From positions 3,906,001 to 3,970,000 of the forward strand of contig JAEILZ010000001.1 in NCBI GenBank assembly GCA_018873225.1: a DNA stretch of 64,000 nucleotides, given 5' to 3'. A program made the translations under genes and the position numbers. The notes beneath the pieces were generated by a model. The model ran no database searches, was not told the DNA's origin, and worked only from the letters and a program-made list of their open reading frames with translations. Below are positions 11,973-22,832 of this stretch, piece after piece. This DNA is from [Phialemoniopsis] sp. UDSM-2020 (lineage: Eukaryota; Ascomycota; Sordariomycetes; Thyridiales; Thyridiaceae). The stretch's first letter is position 1. Each line of letters starts with the position of its first letter.

Positions 11973-13184
11973 AATTATAGGGACAATTTGAAACTGTTGT
12001 TTGTCGACACTGGCAGCGCGCCACTGTGTCATCCTTGCCTTGAATGCTTTCTCTCATCGTATGATGGCATGTGGAGGTTGCACAAAAGCCGCAGATGAAT
12101 TCAGCCAAGCTTCTGTCAGTATGATACATCACGTATTGTATTCTGAAGTCTTTAGGACCTCTGATCGTGTAACAGTATCTGACGATGGAACGTACCGGTC
12201 TTCAGTCAAATGTTTTTCTCACCTAGACTTTAGGAGGAGTGAAACGAAACCGGGAAGTCGCAAGTCAACTTCCTATTCTTAGGAGCAATGTGGTTTCATA
12301 GGCCTAATGCAGCCTCATAGATGGACATCGTGGTCTGGCGATCAATACCTTGAGCCTGTTCAACGAATACCACGAGCTAGCTCGACTTGCTAGAGCTACA
12401 ACTTTTGACAGATGTTTGATGTCGGCCGCCGTCAACATCTACTAGTATATCGTCATCAGAGATTGACGAAGTGCACATTCCTGTCATAACGCCCAGTGTG
12501 GAGGAGGCTCTCCGGCATCTCTAGGTCGGCGCTACTTCAGCCCTTCCATGTGATCGTCCACGGGAACTTGCAAAACAGCCCCTGAATATCAGCAGGCAGT
12601 TTCGACGACCACAAATCAACGCGGCCCTTTGCTAGCACGGGGCTTTCCAGTCACGGCCGCTCAATGCCGCAGGTTGCCCAAATAGGGTCGAGATGACTGA
12701 AGTGGCGGGAGGATGTCTTAAGGGATACTCATTCCAAGCCATCCCGCTTCACCTATAGCATAACGTTCCTTGGCGTTTCTAAAGCTCTTCCTAACCTCCG
12801 GCAACTCATCTGTACGCAACTCTATTACTTGAAGCCTCATTCCGCGAGAGGTCACTACTGGAATGCGCGGGATCCGTGAACCGGGCTGTTTAGCTATGGA
12901 TCGACCTTTTCTAAGTCTCAACGCTAATGACACCATCGTGAGCCCTCTGGAGGCCCTTACTGCAGACCATCGTCGAGTATGAGCTCTCCTGACCCTATGA
13001 TGTCTCTCATTCCTGAGATTGGTAAACCAGGGTGAGGACATCGCTTACACTTGCTTCAGAGGGCGAGGGAATGGCCGACGTCCGCAACAAGCGAGATACT
13101 GTCTGAGGAGGTTGATGAAGCCATGTTCCATCATGTGCAGGCCTGCCATCTACTTCGCCTTCACAATTTAAGAGATGATTTTTC

Positions 13185-13191
13185 TATAAAA
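13185..13191 (+). promoter_or_regulatory. TATA box of the secreted Gly-Val-Pro repeat protein gene
   Basis: TATAAAA lies 155 bases upstream of the ATG at 13340, with a pyrimidine-rich leader between. This fits a leader of about 120 bases. Confidence 0.55.
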
Positions 13192-13339
13192 GAATCATCA
13201 TTCACCCTCCTCGAGAACCGAAATTTGTTCGATCATCAAGCTTTTCAACAACACAACAATCGCCTACAGTTTCAAGTCCTTCGGCCTCGGGTCACAGTAC
13301 ACTTTTCACTACTTTCTTTGTATTCCCGATACAGTCAAA

Positions 13340-14397
13340 ATGAAGACCGCAGCCTTCATCAAGATCTCCGCGCTCGTTGCCGGTGTGGCCGCCAGTCCCC
13401 TCGACATCCCAGGCGTCCCCGGCGTCCCCGGCGTCCCAGCCGTGCCAGGTGTTCCCCCAGTCTCCCTTGGCGGCGGTGCTGGTGTTGGCGTCGGTGCCAC
13501 CGCCTCCGGTGCCGCCCCCCCTGCCCCGACCCCCCCGACTCCCGCGCCGCCTGTTGCGCCGCCTGCGCTTGGCAACACTATCTGCCTGACCCTTCCCCTG
13601 GTTCCCCCTCCCACCATCCCCATCCCAGTCGTAGGTGGGCCGGCCCCGACTGTTGCCGCTGGTGGTGGTGTCGGTGTCGGTGTCAAGGCCCGCGCTGGTC
13701 AAGCTGCTCAGCAGGGCCAGACCAGCCAGAAGGCCCAGGCCGGTATTGATATCCTGAGGAGCACCGTCTCCCAGGCGCTGTCGCTCATCGCCAATATCCG
13801 TAAGTGACTGCATAGCATCAGCTGAAACACACAGCACGAACAGGATCGAATGCTAACGGGGCTATTCAACAGAGGGCAAGGCCGGCGGCGTTGTCCCGCC
13901 CAACGATCCCACCGCCATCGCCGGTGCTCTGCCCGACATCACCGACCAGCTGACTCTGCTCCAGAACCTCCTCAAGGGTGTTACTGGCGGTGCTGGTGGT
14001 GTTGGTATTCCCGGCCTCCCGGCTCTGGGTCTTCCCGGCTTCGCTGAGGCTATTGGCCTGATTGGCCAGCTCCTGGCTGCCGTCTCCAACCTCATTGCTC
14101 TTCTCACCGGCCGTGGTAAGTTTCCATCTCCTGACACTGCTCTCCTCTCAAATGACAGTCAGGACCGGTTACTGACTCCCATCTCCAGGCTTCCTGAACA
14201 ACCTCGGCACTGGCAACCCTCTGTCCAGCCTCCTGAACACCATCACCGGCCTCGTCCTCGGTCTTGCTGGTCCCATCGCTGGTCTCCTCCTCGCTGGCCT
14301 CAACCTTCCTGGTGTTCCCACCCTCCCCGGTGTTCCCGGCGTCCCCAGCGTTCCCAGTGTTCCCAGCGTTCCTGGTCTTCCTGGTCTTCCTCTGTAA
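13340..14397 (+). CDS. Secreted protein with elastin/collagen-like Gly-Val-Pro repeats
   Basis: Three exons, 13340-13799, 13873-14115 and 14189-14397, with introns 13800-13872 and 14116-14188 (GTAAGT donors, CAG acceptors), encode 303 aa. A signal peptide covers about residues 1-18. Directly after it comes a GVP/AVP repeat tract, then Gly/Val and Pro/Ala-rich low-complexity sequence, a hydrophobic helical part of LL, IG and AL-rich segments (about 145-275), and a second tract of GVP, SVP and GLP repeats at the very C-terminus. There is one cysteine (NTICLTLP). The layout is repeat, hydrophobic core, repeat. I know no characterised homologue; a role in the cell wall or on the hyphal surface is inferred only from secretion and composition. 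Third codon positions are strongly C-rich, suggesting high expression. Confidence 0.85.
13412..13456 (+). repeat. N-terminal Gly-Val-Pro coding repeat
   Basis: Tandem 9-mers of GGCGTCCCC type encode GVPGVPGVPAVPGVP just after the signal peptide. The copies are nearly identical at DNA level and may vary in number between strains. Confidence 0.8.
14311..14394 (+). repeat. C-terminal Val/Leu-Pro coding repeat
   Basis: Tandem 9-mers of GGTGTTCCC, AGCGTTCCC and GGTCTTCCT type encode GVP, SVP and GLP units up to the stop codon. More degenerate than the N-terminal tract. Confidence 0.8.
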
Positions 14398-15042
14398 GCG
14401 GCTCCAACCCACACAGCCCCTATCTATGGGCAGAGTTCTCACAATATGGGGTTTGCAAGTCCCAAACTGCCGCTGTAAATTCGAATCCGGTATTTGAATA
14501 GGTGGAACTATGAGGTGGAAATAAGGCGGGTGATGGTGGGTGATGGTCAGGGGGTCCCGGGACATGGATATCCAAGATTGTACAGGGTTTTGTTTTTGCT
14601 CTTTTGATGATCCTTACGAGTCTCTCTCTAAGTTTGTAGCAAAATTGACGCAGTGAATTTCTCTATATAAACAAAACGTCTTGAAAATGCTGTGACTTCT
14701 GTTGCCCAGGCCTTACAGACTTTGTTCTTTGTACCTTGGTCACTAAGACCTTACAGCAGCGCCCGCAAACAAGACCTGTTGCTGTCTATCTCATGGCCCA
14801 GACAAAGACATGGCTATGTTAATTCAGCACAATATGGTAGGAATTCTTCAATGGCTTTGTATATAGATACAAGATTAGGATCCCTCATTCACTTTCTCAA
14901 TTCAACCTCGACTGGGTATAAAAGGCGTCCAGTCGTGCGCTACATGGTAAGGAGTCTTGAAGTAATATCCATCAATCCAAATACTATTACGTCTAGAGAC
15001 AATCAGTTTTCCATCGCGCCAAATATCGCCATTGAGGTAACT
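14398..15042. other. Intergenic, 0.65 kb
   Basis: Contains the 3' UTR of the repeat protein gene and the promoter of the next gene on the same strand. No gene seen. Confidence 0.55.
14917..14924 (+). promoter_or_regulatory. TATA box upstream of the basic orphan protein
   Basis: TATAAAAG lies 126 bases before the ATG at 15043. It argues that the open frame 5' of this point (which begins with GTG) is not translated and supports the start at 15043. An in-frame ATG at 14944 would leave almost no leader. Confidence 0.5.
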
Positions 15043-16437
15043 ATGTGCACCCAACATACCTACACCTACACTCCCTGCAACCACAAACACACCAGAAGAG
15101 TAAAGCCCTGCGCCCGCATCACCCGCCTCCAACACCCATCCCGCACTTGCCTGTCCCCCTTGCTCGATATCTTCAAGTCACCGCCCCCGAAACACTGCAA
15201 GTCCGTCCAAAAGATCACAGTGTGCATCGATTCCCCCTGCAAACGCTGCCAGTCCAGGAAGCCCACCAGACCCTCGCCAGCTGCCCCCTTCCACCACTCG
15301 CCCATAGTCCCCGATCATCCATGTCATACTCCCGAAACCATGTCCTATAGAGCCCACGCCTCGTTCCTGAGCGAGGAGCAGGCACGGCAGCGCTTAGATT
15401 GCGCCGTGACGACTCCTGGTCCGTGGAGGCGGGGCGATCGGGCGTGCACCGAGACCTATCCGCACCAGCAGCACAAAGCTGAGCGGTGCCGGGAATGGGT
15501 GGGCCGACAGTCCGTCCAGCAGATCAATTGTCGCGTGATATCGCCTGTTCCGACGACCGACGGCTCCGCGCCGGCGACTCCGCCGGTCCGGGTGCTGACT
15601 CGGAAGCCGGGGCACGCTCGCTTAGTGCCCGCGCCCGAGGTGGGGCCGGATGCGGCACCGGGGCCACCACCACCCCGACACCGCCGGTCCGCCACGACCT
15701 CACGTCACGTCCGTGAGTCTGCCCCGACGCGCTCCACGAAAATCATCTCGGACGACGTGGCTCGTGCAGCGCGCCGAGAAAAGCGTTGCGGTCGTGGCAA
15801 ATCTAAAGAACGCCGTGCAGTCCACCCAACTGCTAGGCCAGGTTCCTTTCGCCTATGCCCAGCCGGTCCCGTTGGCTTCTCGAGCAGGTATGTTCCCCCT
15901 GAGCAGGTAAGGCTGGGCAAATCTGCTGTTAAGATATTCGAAGGCCGGCGTCCCCCGCCTCCGCCCATCAGCACTGCTGCCCCTCCGGTTCAGATGTCCG
16001 CCGCCGTGGCGAGATATATCAAGATGAAGGAGCAAGAGGCTAAAGCGGAGATGAAGAAGGATGCAGCAATCCCAGTCAGTCGGCAGCGGCGAGATCCGCG
16101 GCCATCAGCAGAGCAAGTGAGTTATAGTCAAGCCCCACGAAAAGGACAAGAGCCTCAGTCACCTAGTCCTATACTGGCTGTGTCCAAGCTACCAAGTGGT
16201 AACGGGCGACACGAACACCAAGCCGGACCTCGCAAGTTGCAGAGAAACGCCAAGGGCTCGCGAGTTAACAAGAAAGAAGGAACGCAGAGCAAACAAATGA
16301 GTCGTATGCATCGGTTCTCCAGCCAACTGAAGAAGACATTTCTGCAACAAGACATGAGCAGCGAAGAATCGTTAGTATGTGTTGATGCGCGTCGTATTGA
16401 GAGAGGGGTCCGGAGAGACGAAGAGAATATGATTTGA
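15043..16437 (+). CDS. Orphan basic, low-complexity protein with N-terminal Cys/His cluster
   Basis: An intronless ORF of 464 codons from the ATG at 15043. The N-terminus MCTQHTYTYTPCNHKH and further cysteines up to about residue 70, including CIDSPCKRC, form a Cys/His cluster seen at the start of many uncharacterised fungal proteins and able to bind zinc. The rest is very basic and disordered, rich in Arg, Pro and Ser, with a Lys/Glu-rich helix near 325-345 and a basic C-terminus. There is no signal peptide or membrane segment. A nuclear location is plausible but not shown. No named domain is recognised. Two donor-like sites (near 15889 and 15906) could hide an intron, but the frame stays open without one. 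Confidence 0.55.
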   Translation: MCTQHTYTYTPCNHKHTRRVKPCARITRLQHPSRTCLSPLLDIFKSPPPKHCKSVQKITVCIDSPCKRCQSRKPTRPSPAAPFHHSPIVPDHPCHTPETMSYRAHASFLSEEQARQRLDCAVTTPGPWRRGDRACTETYPHQQHKAERCREWVGRQSVQQINCRVISPVPTTDGSAPATPPVRVLTRKPGHARLVPAPEVGPDAAPGPPPPRHRRSATTSRHVRESAPTRSTKIISDDVARAARREKRCGRGKSKERRAVHPTARPGSFRLCPAGPVGFSSRYVPPEQVRLGKSAVKIFEGRRPPPPPISTAAPPVQMSAAVARYIKMKEQEAKAEMKKDAAIPVSRQRRDPRPSAEQVSYSQAPRKGQEPQSPSPILAVSKLPSGNGRHEHQAGPRKLQRNAKGSRVNKKEGTQSKQMSRMHRFSSQLKKTFLQQDMSSEESLVCVDARRIERGVRRDEENMI

Positions 16438-16819
16438 ACTCAGTCTGTGTTTATTCCATATACATTAGTTGCAGCTATAGCTTGATCGCCATGGGCAAAG
16501 TGCCGCCACAGTTAAGGACGGGTATAGTGCCCACATTCAAACAATACGATGACTAGACCTGCATAACAGCCTGATGCCAGTAACGGTGACATCCTTCAAG
16601 TGCGAAGTTCCAAACAGCGCCAGACTCCTTGCTTTGCCGCTTTTCAATCACTCCTAAAAACAAACTCGGCCGCCTTTAATCGAACACTTCCGTTTCAACT
16701 TCCTTAAAGTCGCGCTTTGTGCCTGCTATCGTTGGTGGGTGGGCCACTCATCTCCTTCCAGACAATGCCAAATTCCGACTTGCCCCTTTGCTCAGTAGCA
16801 TCACTCTGACCTCGTTCAA
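16438..16819. other. Intergenic, convergent 3' ends
   Basis: Short gap between the stop of the orphan protein and the stop of MPO1. No gene or repeat seen. Confidence 0.6.
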
Positions 16820-17541
16820 TCATTCCGCCTTCCCGTTCTTAGCTGCGGCTTTGGCTTTTGATTGCCTGTATTTCGCGATCTCCACCTGAACGTCCTTTTC
16901 CACACGGGCCTGAAGCTCTGGACGGTAGCCGAGCATGAAGAGCAGCTCCAACCACACGAAAAGTGGCGCAAGGAAGATGGCCTGGAACAGGTTGTCCAGC
17001 AAGGCTGGGGCTCGACCCTCAAACTTTCCATGGCCGATGAACTGCAGGATCCAGCACACCACATGGACACCAATGGCGACCTTGGTGACAAAGGCCGAGT
17101 CGTACTGTTCAAGGGCATAGTTGCCACCGGCAGCACCACCCAGGCATATCAGAGCCAGAGCTGTTCCTGCCACTGGTTCTAACAGAACATATAGACCACC
17201 CCACGTAAGGGCAGCCAGTGTGCCGCCATTGAGTTGGAGGTACGGGATGGTGAGCCAACTAGGCAGAGGGATCAAAGTCGGCGAGTTCGAGGCCTGTAAA
17301 ATAGATGAGTTAGCAACATTACATATGGCGATGGGTCAGGGGGGGTACTAATATACCATCCAGAAACCCGACAAGAGAATAAGAGGCACACATGTCATGT
17401 GTATGACGATGTTGACGGGGTTGTGATGATAGGCCCCATACTGAGTGAAAGTAACGTTAGTCAGGGGGCGGTGTAGCTTTCTCCATGAGCCCCCAAGCTT
17501 TGACTTACGAACACGAGATGTTTCTCTAAGTTCAAAGACAT
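16820..17541 (-). CDS. MPO1: Mpo1-like 2-hydroxy fatty acid dioxygenase (DUF962)
   Basis: Mpo1 is an iron-dependent dioxygenase of the endoplasmic reticulum that removes one carbon from 2-hydroxy fatty acids in phytosphingosine breakdown. Exons are 17541-17509 (MSLNLEKHLVF), 17440-17357 and 17293-16820, with introns 17508-17441 and 17356-17294; phases fit and the product has 196 aa. The family signature YGAYHHNPVNIVIH holds His 16, His 17, Asn 21 and His 25. A second conserved set follows with His 116 in VHVVCW and GHGKFEGRAPALLDNL (His 127, Glu 131). About four to five hydrophobic segments fit an ER membrane protein. The Lys/Ala-rich C-terminus ends in KAAAKNGKAE. The gene is divergent from RPB7. 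Confidence 0.93.
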
Positions 17542-18563
17542 CTTGCTATTGTGTGACGTGGTGGCAAGACTCGGCGGGGGGTAGGAGGGCGAAGCCTTCT
17601 TTCTGTGTGCGTGGGGGGTATTCGAAAGTTAAATCGCCCAGCTATAGTCGAGATTGGATCGTCTTCTGAGGTGAGAAACAGAGAGACCAGAGCAGTGGCT
17701 TCTATATAGGCCAGAGGCACCGAGGAAGATACGAGAGGTAACGCAGAGGCATAGAGTGCGGAATGGCGGGTGTGATTGTAAAATGTAAATGGAAAAAGGA
17801 TCGTGCAGGGTCAGACGATTTACGCGACATTGAATTATCCTTGCGCTGACTGGAGACAGTTGGAGCCTCGGATGTGGGGGGTTTTAGCTGCCAAGCTGGA
17901 GAGACATGGGGGCGTCTTCAGGTACTTTTCTTTTGGCTTCAGTGCTCATCTACAGTGCTGTGGAAGCTGCAGCTGCTGTCTGAGAGGTTGGAGAGAGGCT
18001 GCCGTGAAGCATGTGGATGCACCGACACTAGCGCGTACGCACGGACCACAGCCTCGCGAAATTTCCACAGCTGCCTTTAAACACCATCGAGACTGGCGTA
18101 TCTGGATCGCCAGTCTGCTCACCTGCCCACTTGCTGCTTTGTCTCCCTTTGTCCCTCAACCACGGTCAGATCCAGCCGCTTACTTGCGCGCACAACCAAC
18201 GGGGTGTCTAGAAGCGACACAAAGGCCACCAGTCAATATTCCTCCGGGCCGTCTCGCTCCTGGAGCTGTCATCCCTCTGTGCTTCGCTTGGCGTTAGGCT
18301 TCTTCCTGTCCAAATCTCGCGATCGCACGACGACATCGCACGACACCTCACCACCCCGCGGAACCGATTCGTATCGGGGAACAATTCATCATCATCAACA
18401 AAACCTATTCAGCCTAGATCCGAGAAGGAGGCCGATATCTGCTCGCCGCATTCGATTGCTGGCCGAGCTGAGCGCGTGGGCGATTGCCAGCCGGAGGGTC
18501 GGCAGCTGATGGACCAGCAGTAGGGTCTACCAACACCAGCAGCGCTATATTTCATCTGCCATC
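17542..18563. other. Divergent promoter region between MPO1 and RPB7
   Basis: One kilobase between two divergent starts. The RPB7 side shows no TATA box, as usual for polymerase subunit genes. No ORF here looks like a protein. Confidence 0.6.
17703..17708 (-). promoter_or_regulatory. TATA box of MPO1
   Basis: TATATA lies about 162 bases upstream of the MPO1 ATG on the minus strand. Position is suitable; no other element recognised. Confidence 0.4.
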
Positions 18564-19252
18564 ATGTTCTTCCTCTACAATCTCGAGCGGCGGGTCACGC
18601 TCCACCCTTCATATTTCGGCAAGAATATGCAGGAGCTGGTCACCGCGAAGCTGCTCAAGGACGTCGAGGGGACATGCGCTGGAAACTACTACATTATTTC
18701 CATCATGGATACCTTTGATATATCACCGGGAAAGATTCTTCCTGGAAACGGCCTGGCTGAGTTTACCGTCGGCTACCGCGCCGTAGTTTGGCGCCCATTC
18801 AAGGGCGAAACGGTACTAGGACTGGTTTTCTTCTTTGTTTGGCATTTTTACTGAACGAGCGCAGGTTGATGCCGTCGTCTACTCGGTCAACGCCCATGGC
18901 TTCTTTGCTGAGGCAGGCCCGCTGCGCCTGTTTGTATCGTCACATGTAGGTCTATGATCTGCCAGAGACACGTCAACGCGCTTTGCGACTAATCACGCCG
19001 CCGCCACGTAGATGATCCCGGCCCAGGTAAAGTACGATCCGAACGCGACACCGCCTCAGTTCACCGATAATGAAGATTATCGTGTTGAGCCGGGCACCCA
19101 TATCCGAGTTAAGATTATGGGTACCCGTAGCGAGGTTGGAGAGATGTGGGCTATCGGCACCATCAACGAGGATTACTTGGGGTACCTTTACCCTGTCACT
19201 GAATACGCAATGCTACTGATGCTAACTCCGTTTTAGACCACTTGGTCCATAA
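18564..19252 (+). CDS. RPB7: RNA polymerase II subunit Rpb7
   Basis: Rpb7 pairs with Rpb4 to form the stalk of RNA polymerase II, binds nascent RNA and helps initiation. Four exons, 18564-18812, 18865-18945, 19012-19181 and 19237-19252, with introns 18813-18864, 18946-19011 and 19182-19236, join in frame to 171 aa, the same length as the yeast protein. The N-terminal tip domain begins MFFLYNLERRVTLHPSYFG; the C-terminal OB-fold domain carries VDAVVYSVNAHGFFAEAGPL and MGTRSEVGEMWAIGTINEDYLG. The last exon codes only for the end of DYLGPLGP. Gene and ends are confident. Confidence 0.97.
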
Positions 19253-20206
19253 AGTCTGTTGGCTTGTTCTCCTAGGCAACTATTCAGAGCGATGTTCCTG
19301 GAGAAAAGTGGACTTGAGGGTGTCAGAGGATATTCTAGTTGTTCCTGATCCTCGGAGGCTTCGTGTTGTAGATGAAACAACAACGAGCATTCGCCCAGGT
19401 GGACCAGAGGGTCATTGCAGTCTACGTCGCTCGGTACAGCGACTTGGACTCGGGACGATTTGCATTTGACGTCTTTATACCCTACAGGCGAGGTTCACTA
19501 GACAAAATCTACGCTACATGCATTTGCATGTGTCCCCAAAACCTGGGACGGACTAGAGCAGGGCAGGGCTTGTTGCGCACTTCGCATTGCTCTTCATTGA
19601 CACCGCAGTTTAGCGGGTCAGTTGCCCATGACAAAAAACAAAAAAGCGACAGGTAAGCTGCTAAGATGGTAGCTAATAGAGTTTTCTGGCACCCAAATCT
19701 GGCAGGCTACAGTCTCCGGCGTGCATATGTGTACCAAACCTTCATCATCTCGAGTGACAATTGGTCGAATCAGTGTCCCTGAGAGTCCTGCCATCCCAAA
19801 CAAACATTCAGTTCCTTGGCTCTGCGCACCCTAGATCCGAATAATTGCTCACATCACCATAGCAATGCCCCTCTAACCAAGACTTGATCCAAGAGGGGGT
19901 TCTATTTGAGAGAATGGCGTGTGATGTGCGACTCGCCCAGGTACATTTCCCCTGCGCCTAACGATCTCGCTCTCGAGGTCTTTGTCTTTCACGAGGCAGT
20001 TTTTACTTCTTGGCTGTCAAGACCTCGGAATAGCCTCACGGGCTTGACCATCTCGAAGCTTGCTTCCCTTGCACAGAATCCCTTTTACATCATTTGAGCC
20101 ACCTCTAGCTGCACGCCTCAGTTAGGGCAATATCATTAGCCTTGGTTTTCCGGTGAGAAGTTTGGAGCTCGGTCTCACCACTGACTCTTCGTCCAGAAGC
20201 GAAGGA
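19253..20206. other. Intergenic, 0.95 kb
   Basis: Follows RPB7 and should hold its 3' UTR and the promoter of the next ORF. No supported gene. Confidence 0.5.
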
Positions 20207-21112
20207 ATGCCCAAGTCAAAGCCCGCTCATGGATCTCTACGGGGTGCTCGCGGCTTGCGGGTGCCACCGTTGAAAGAGCTCAGCTTTGCTGTTGAGCACA
20301 GAAGGAGCATCACAAGCACCCACCAGGAGTCTCCTTCCAGCCAGCTTGTCCCTCGACAAGACATGAATGCGCACCAGCAGCCGCAGGGCATGTCGCTTCT
20401 GCAGGCACGGTCATGCCAGCAAGATGTTTCTGTGGTGGTGAAGAGGCTACTGCGGGCACCACTCTGGACGAAGTTTCCGTCATGGTCTCCCTCGCTGCGA
20501 AACATCCGAGCTTCGTATGCTAGAAGGGTGTTGAAGTCCCTATATCTCGCGTGGGCCAGAAAGAGAGCAGACTCGGCAAGCTCCTGGGACGGTTCGTCTC
20601 CAAACTTGGATCAAAGGAATATACAGTTACGCTGCATACAACTTGTGTGGAGGGTATGGCAGTTAGAGGCAGCCTTGGCTATGGGACAAGCCGCCTTAGC
20701 CAAAAGACGGGCAGCCTTGGTCAAGATACCGGCAGAAAAGTATGGAAGGCATCTGCCCCCTCCAAGCAATGTCTGGACGGATGTCCGAGCAAGGTCGTCG
20801 TTCATTGCTCATCGTCCCATTTCCAGACATCGCTCTCGCACAATCCGCGGCCGGAACCCCTACGACATGGCAAAGTGTCCTGCCGTCACATTGACCAATC
20901 CCCAGGGGATCGAGATGTATGTGCTGCCAATATCAGGCAGACACCTAGAGGTCGAGGACAGAGGCCCTCGTCGGGGGCAGACCTGCAGCTGGCGGCTCAC
21001 CGAACTGTGGGACTGGTCGTATAATGGGTCAGTTCCCTTGATCACTGTCACCACGGTTCAAGGGAAGGAGTACTTCATCGAGGATCGGACAATCTGGCCG
21101 GTGAGAAAATAG
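20207..21112 (+). CDS. Hypothetical protein, 301 aa
   Basis: An intronless ORF; the frame is open upstream only with non-ATG codons, so the ATG at 20207 is used. The product is basic (many Arg/Lys) and Trp-rich. Residues of about 135-200 include an Ala/Lys/Arg helix. The last 80 residues, with CPAVTLTNPQGIEMYVLP, LTELWDWSYNG and a C-terminal FIEDRTIWPVRK, look like a compact beta-rich domain of real coding sequence. No signal peptide and no family recognised. The length of the ORF and the domain-like C-terminus are the only support. It could be an expressed orphan or a decaying gene. Confidence 0.45.
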   Translation: MPKSKPAHGSLRGARGLRVPPLKELSFAVEHRRSITSTHQESPSSQLVPRQDMNAHQQPQGMSLLQARSCQQDVSVVVKRLLRAPLWTKFPSWSPSLRNIRASYARRVLKSLYLAWARKRADSASSWDGSSPNLDQRNIQLRCIQLVWRVWQLEAALAMGQAALAKRRAALVKIPAEKYGRHLPPPSNVWTDVRARSSFIAHRPISRHRSRTIRGRNPYDMAKCPAVTLTNPQGIEMYVLPISGRHLEVEDRGPRRGQTCSWRLTELWDWSYNGSVPLITVTTVQGKEYFIEDRTIWPVRK

Positions 21113-22832
21113 GAGGAGTGACTTGGCCGTCTCTGGAGATGGGCCGATGTTACTGGTGTGTCTAATTGAAAAATAATCCGCCCCGGCGTAGTCGTTGGGT
21201 AGCATCATACGCAATCGGGGTGGAATCTTCTTTCTCAGCTTCTCTGAATGCGGTAATTCTGTACGAGGTGTCTATCATGGAGGTACTTAATAGGTTTAGA
21301 GACGGGTTCTCTGAGCAATTCACTTATTTATCATCGATCTCTCCTGCAAGTGAGTCCAGGATCATGATGTACCAAGACCAAGGTCTCTTGACCTTGAACT
21401 TGAGCGACAGTCAACTCAAAACAAGATGCTGACGGACACCGTAGAACGTATGGGGTTGCCTTCCGGTGTTCCGGATGTCGTCTAACGCTGGACACCATCG
21501 ATTCACTTGATGTATATCACGCTGAACCCTGTTCATTGGGCCAATCTCAGCCAACGGGGATCTGGAAGACGGCATTGGTCGATTGGCCCCGGGGGTTTCT
21601 ACTCTGGGAATCTTGCATCACATTAGCGCAATTGAAACCGGTGAAGAATTTTGCTATTGGCACAGGAGAGTCACATCTCTAGAATCTTTGACAAGACGGC
21701 TACGGCGGGTGGGAAAGATGAAACTGGATGGTGCCGGAAACTTGCTTCACGCTGAATGACTGGGCATGTAAGGATGTTTCGTATGTTCTCATACGTCTTT
21801 ACGAGAAGATGCAGGGGTTTGTCCATCCTACCTTGAATCGAAACATCTTCCCGATGGCCACTTCGGAAGCGGGAAGACTCGTAGATCAAACAAAGACATG
21901 CCATTGATGTGCCGGTGCATCACTGTAACCTACACCAGGGTATGCGAGTGTGATAAATCAAGTATTGAACAATACTGCTGAGCGGGCCGCGCCGAGACAA
22001 ATCATACTGGTTTCTTGTCGGAGTTAGACTGCCATCTCACTGGTTGCTGCAAGGACCCGTCACAGGCAAACAGCTTAAATGCTAGTGTACCAGGGTTGTC
22101 CTCTCGTTACCGGGCTGCTGGGACGCTCTACCAGAATGAAACGAACAAAAGTACACAGGAAGCTCGTCTATGTCTGGGCAAGCGGGCGGGCACTGTGACT
22201 GTTTTCAGGAAAAAGAAAAACATACAAAGCACGGCAACGCAGCTCTCACCAAGTCTATTGGCCAGCATCCGACGATCAGTGACCACCAACTCTGCATGGT
22301 CACTGTGTGAGAAGGCTGACTGGAATGGTAATGCAGTCGCTATTGGCTTGCAACCATCACTAGATTTTCACCGAAGGCTGCCCGGAATATTAGTTCAAAG
22401 ACTTCACCTTAAAATGACACGTCATAAGGGACCAAGTAAGTTGCGGTGTAGGTGTAACATTTCATTTGAAGCTCTTTGGTCTGATGATTGACCTCAGTTG
22501 GGTCAGATTACATTTTGACGAGTCTCGAAACCTGCTTCCCATAAGTCGATCTCTGCAACAACAGCTATGCTATATACGGCTCCCGGGAATGAATAATGAG
22601 GAGAACATCGTCATCCGCACTGCACTACTACCACCTTTTTGTCTTTGAGGCCCTTGGAGCCTCCGAGTTGAACACTAGCACTGCTTCGCCTATGACTGAG
22701 CATCCTAATGATGCTGCCGAGGTTCCGCCACGCTTTCGATGCATCAATTTTATGCACGATTAAGGATCTCGTGCTACCACATCTACTAACAGTCCCACAT
22801 CCGTAGCTCGCTGCCTTGAGACTGATATGCAC
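21113..22832. other. Intergenic, convergent 3' ends, 1.7 kb
   Basis: Between the hypothetical ORF and the end of the MFS gene. The longest ORF (22015-22491) starts with TTG and has no protein-like features. No repeat noticed. Confidence 0.5.

Larger units (their letters stand above)
11208..13339. other. Intergenic region, 2.1 kb, with short repeats
   Basis: No supported gene. An ORF of 200 codons at 11496-12098 begins with GTG and resembles no protein I know. The region holds a tandem 13-mer and several short inverted repeats at 11841-11972 and the promoter of the downstream secreted repeat protein at its right end. Confidence 0.5.

Noticed and set aside
11496..12098. Plus-strand ORF of 200 codons
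   Set aside because: It starts with GTG, overlaps the inverted-repeat cluster, shows no domain or signal peptide and no splice-linked extension.
12718..13041. Minus-strand ORF of 107 codons resembling a basic protein
   Set aside because: No recognised family, close to the promoter of the repeat-protein gene, no splice-linked continuation; could be a relic but cannot be supported.
22015..22491. Plus-strand ORF of 158 codons
   Set aside because: It begins with TTG and the translation has no protein-like features; it lies in the 3' flank of the MFS gene.
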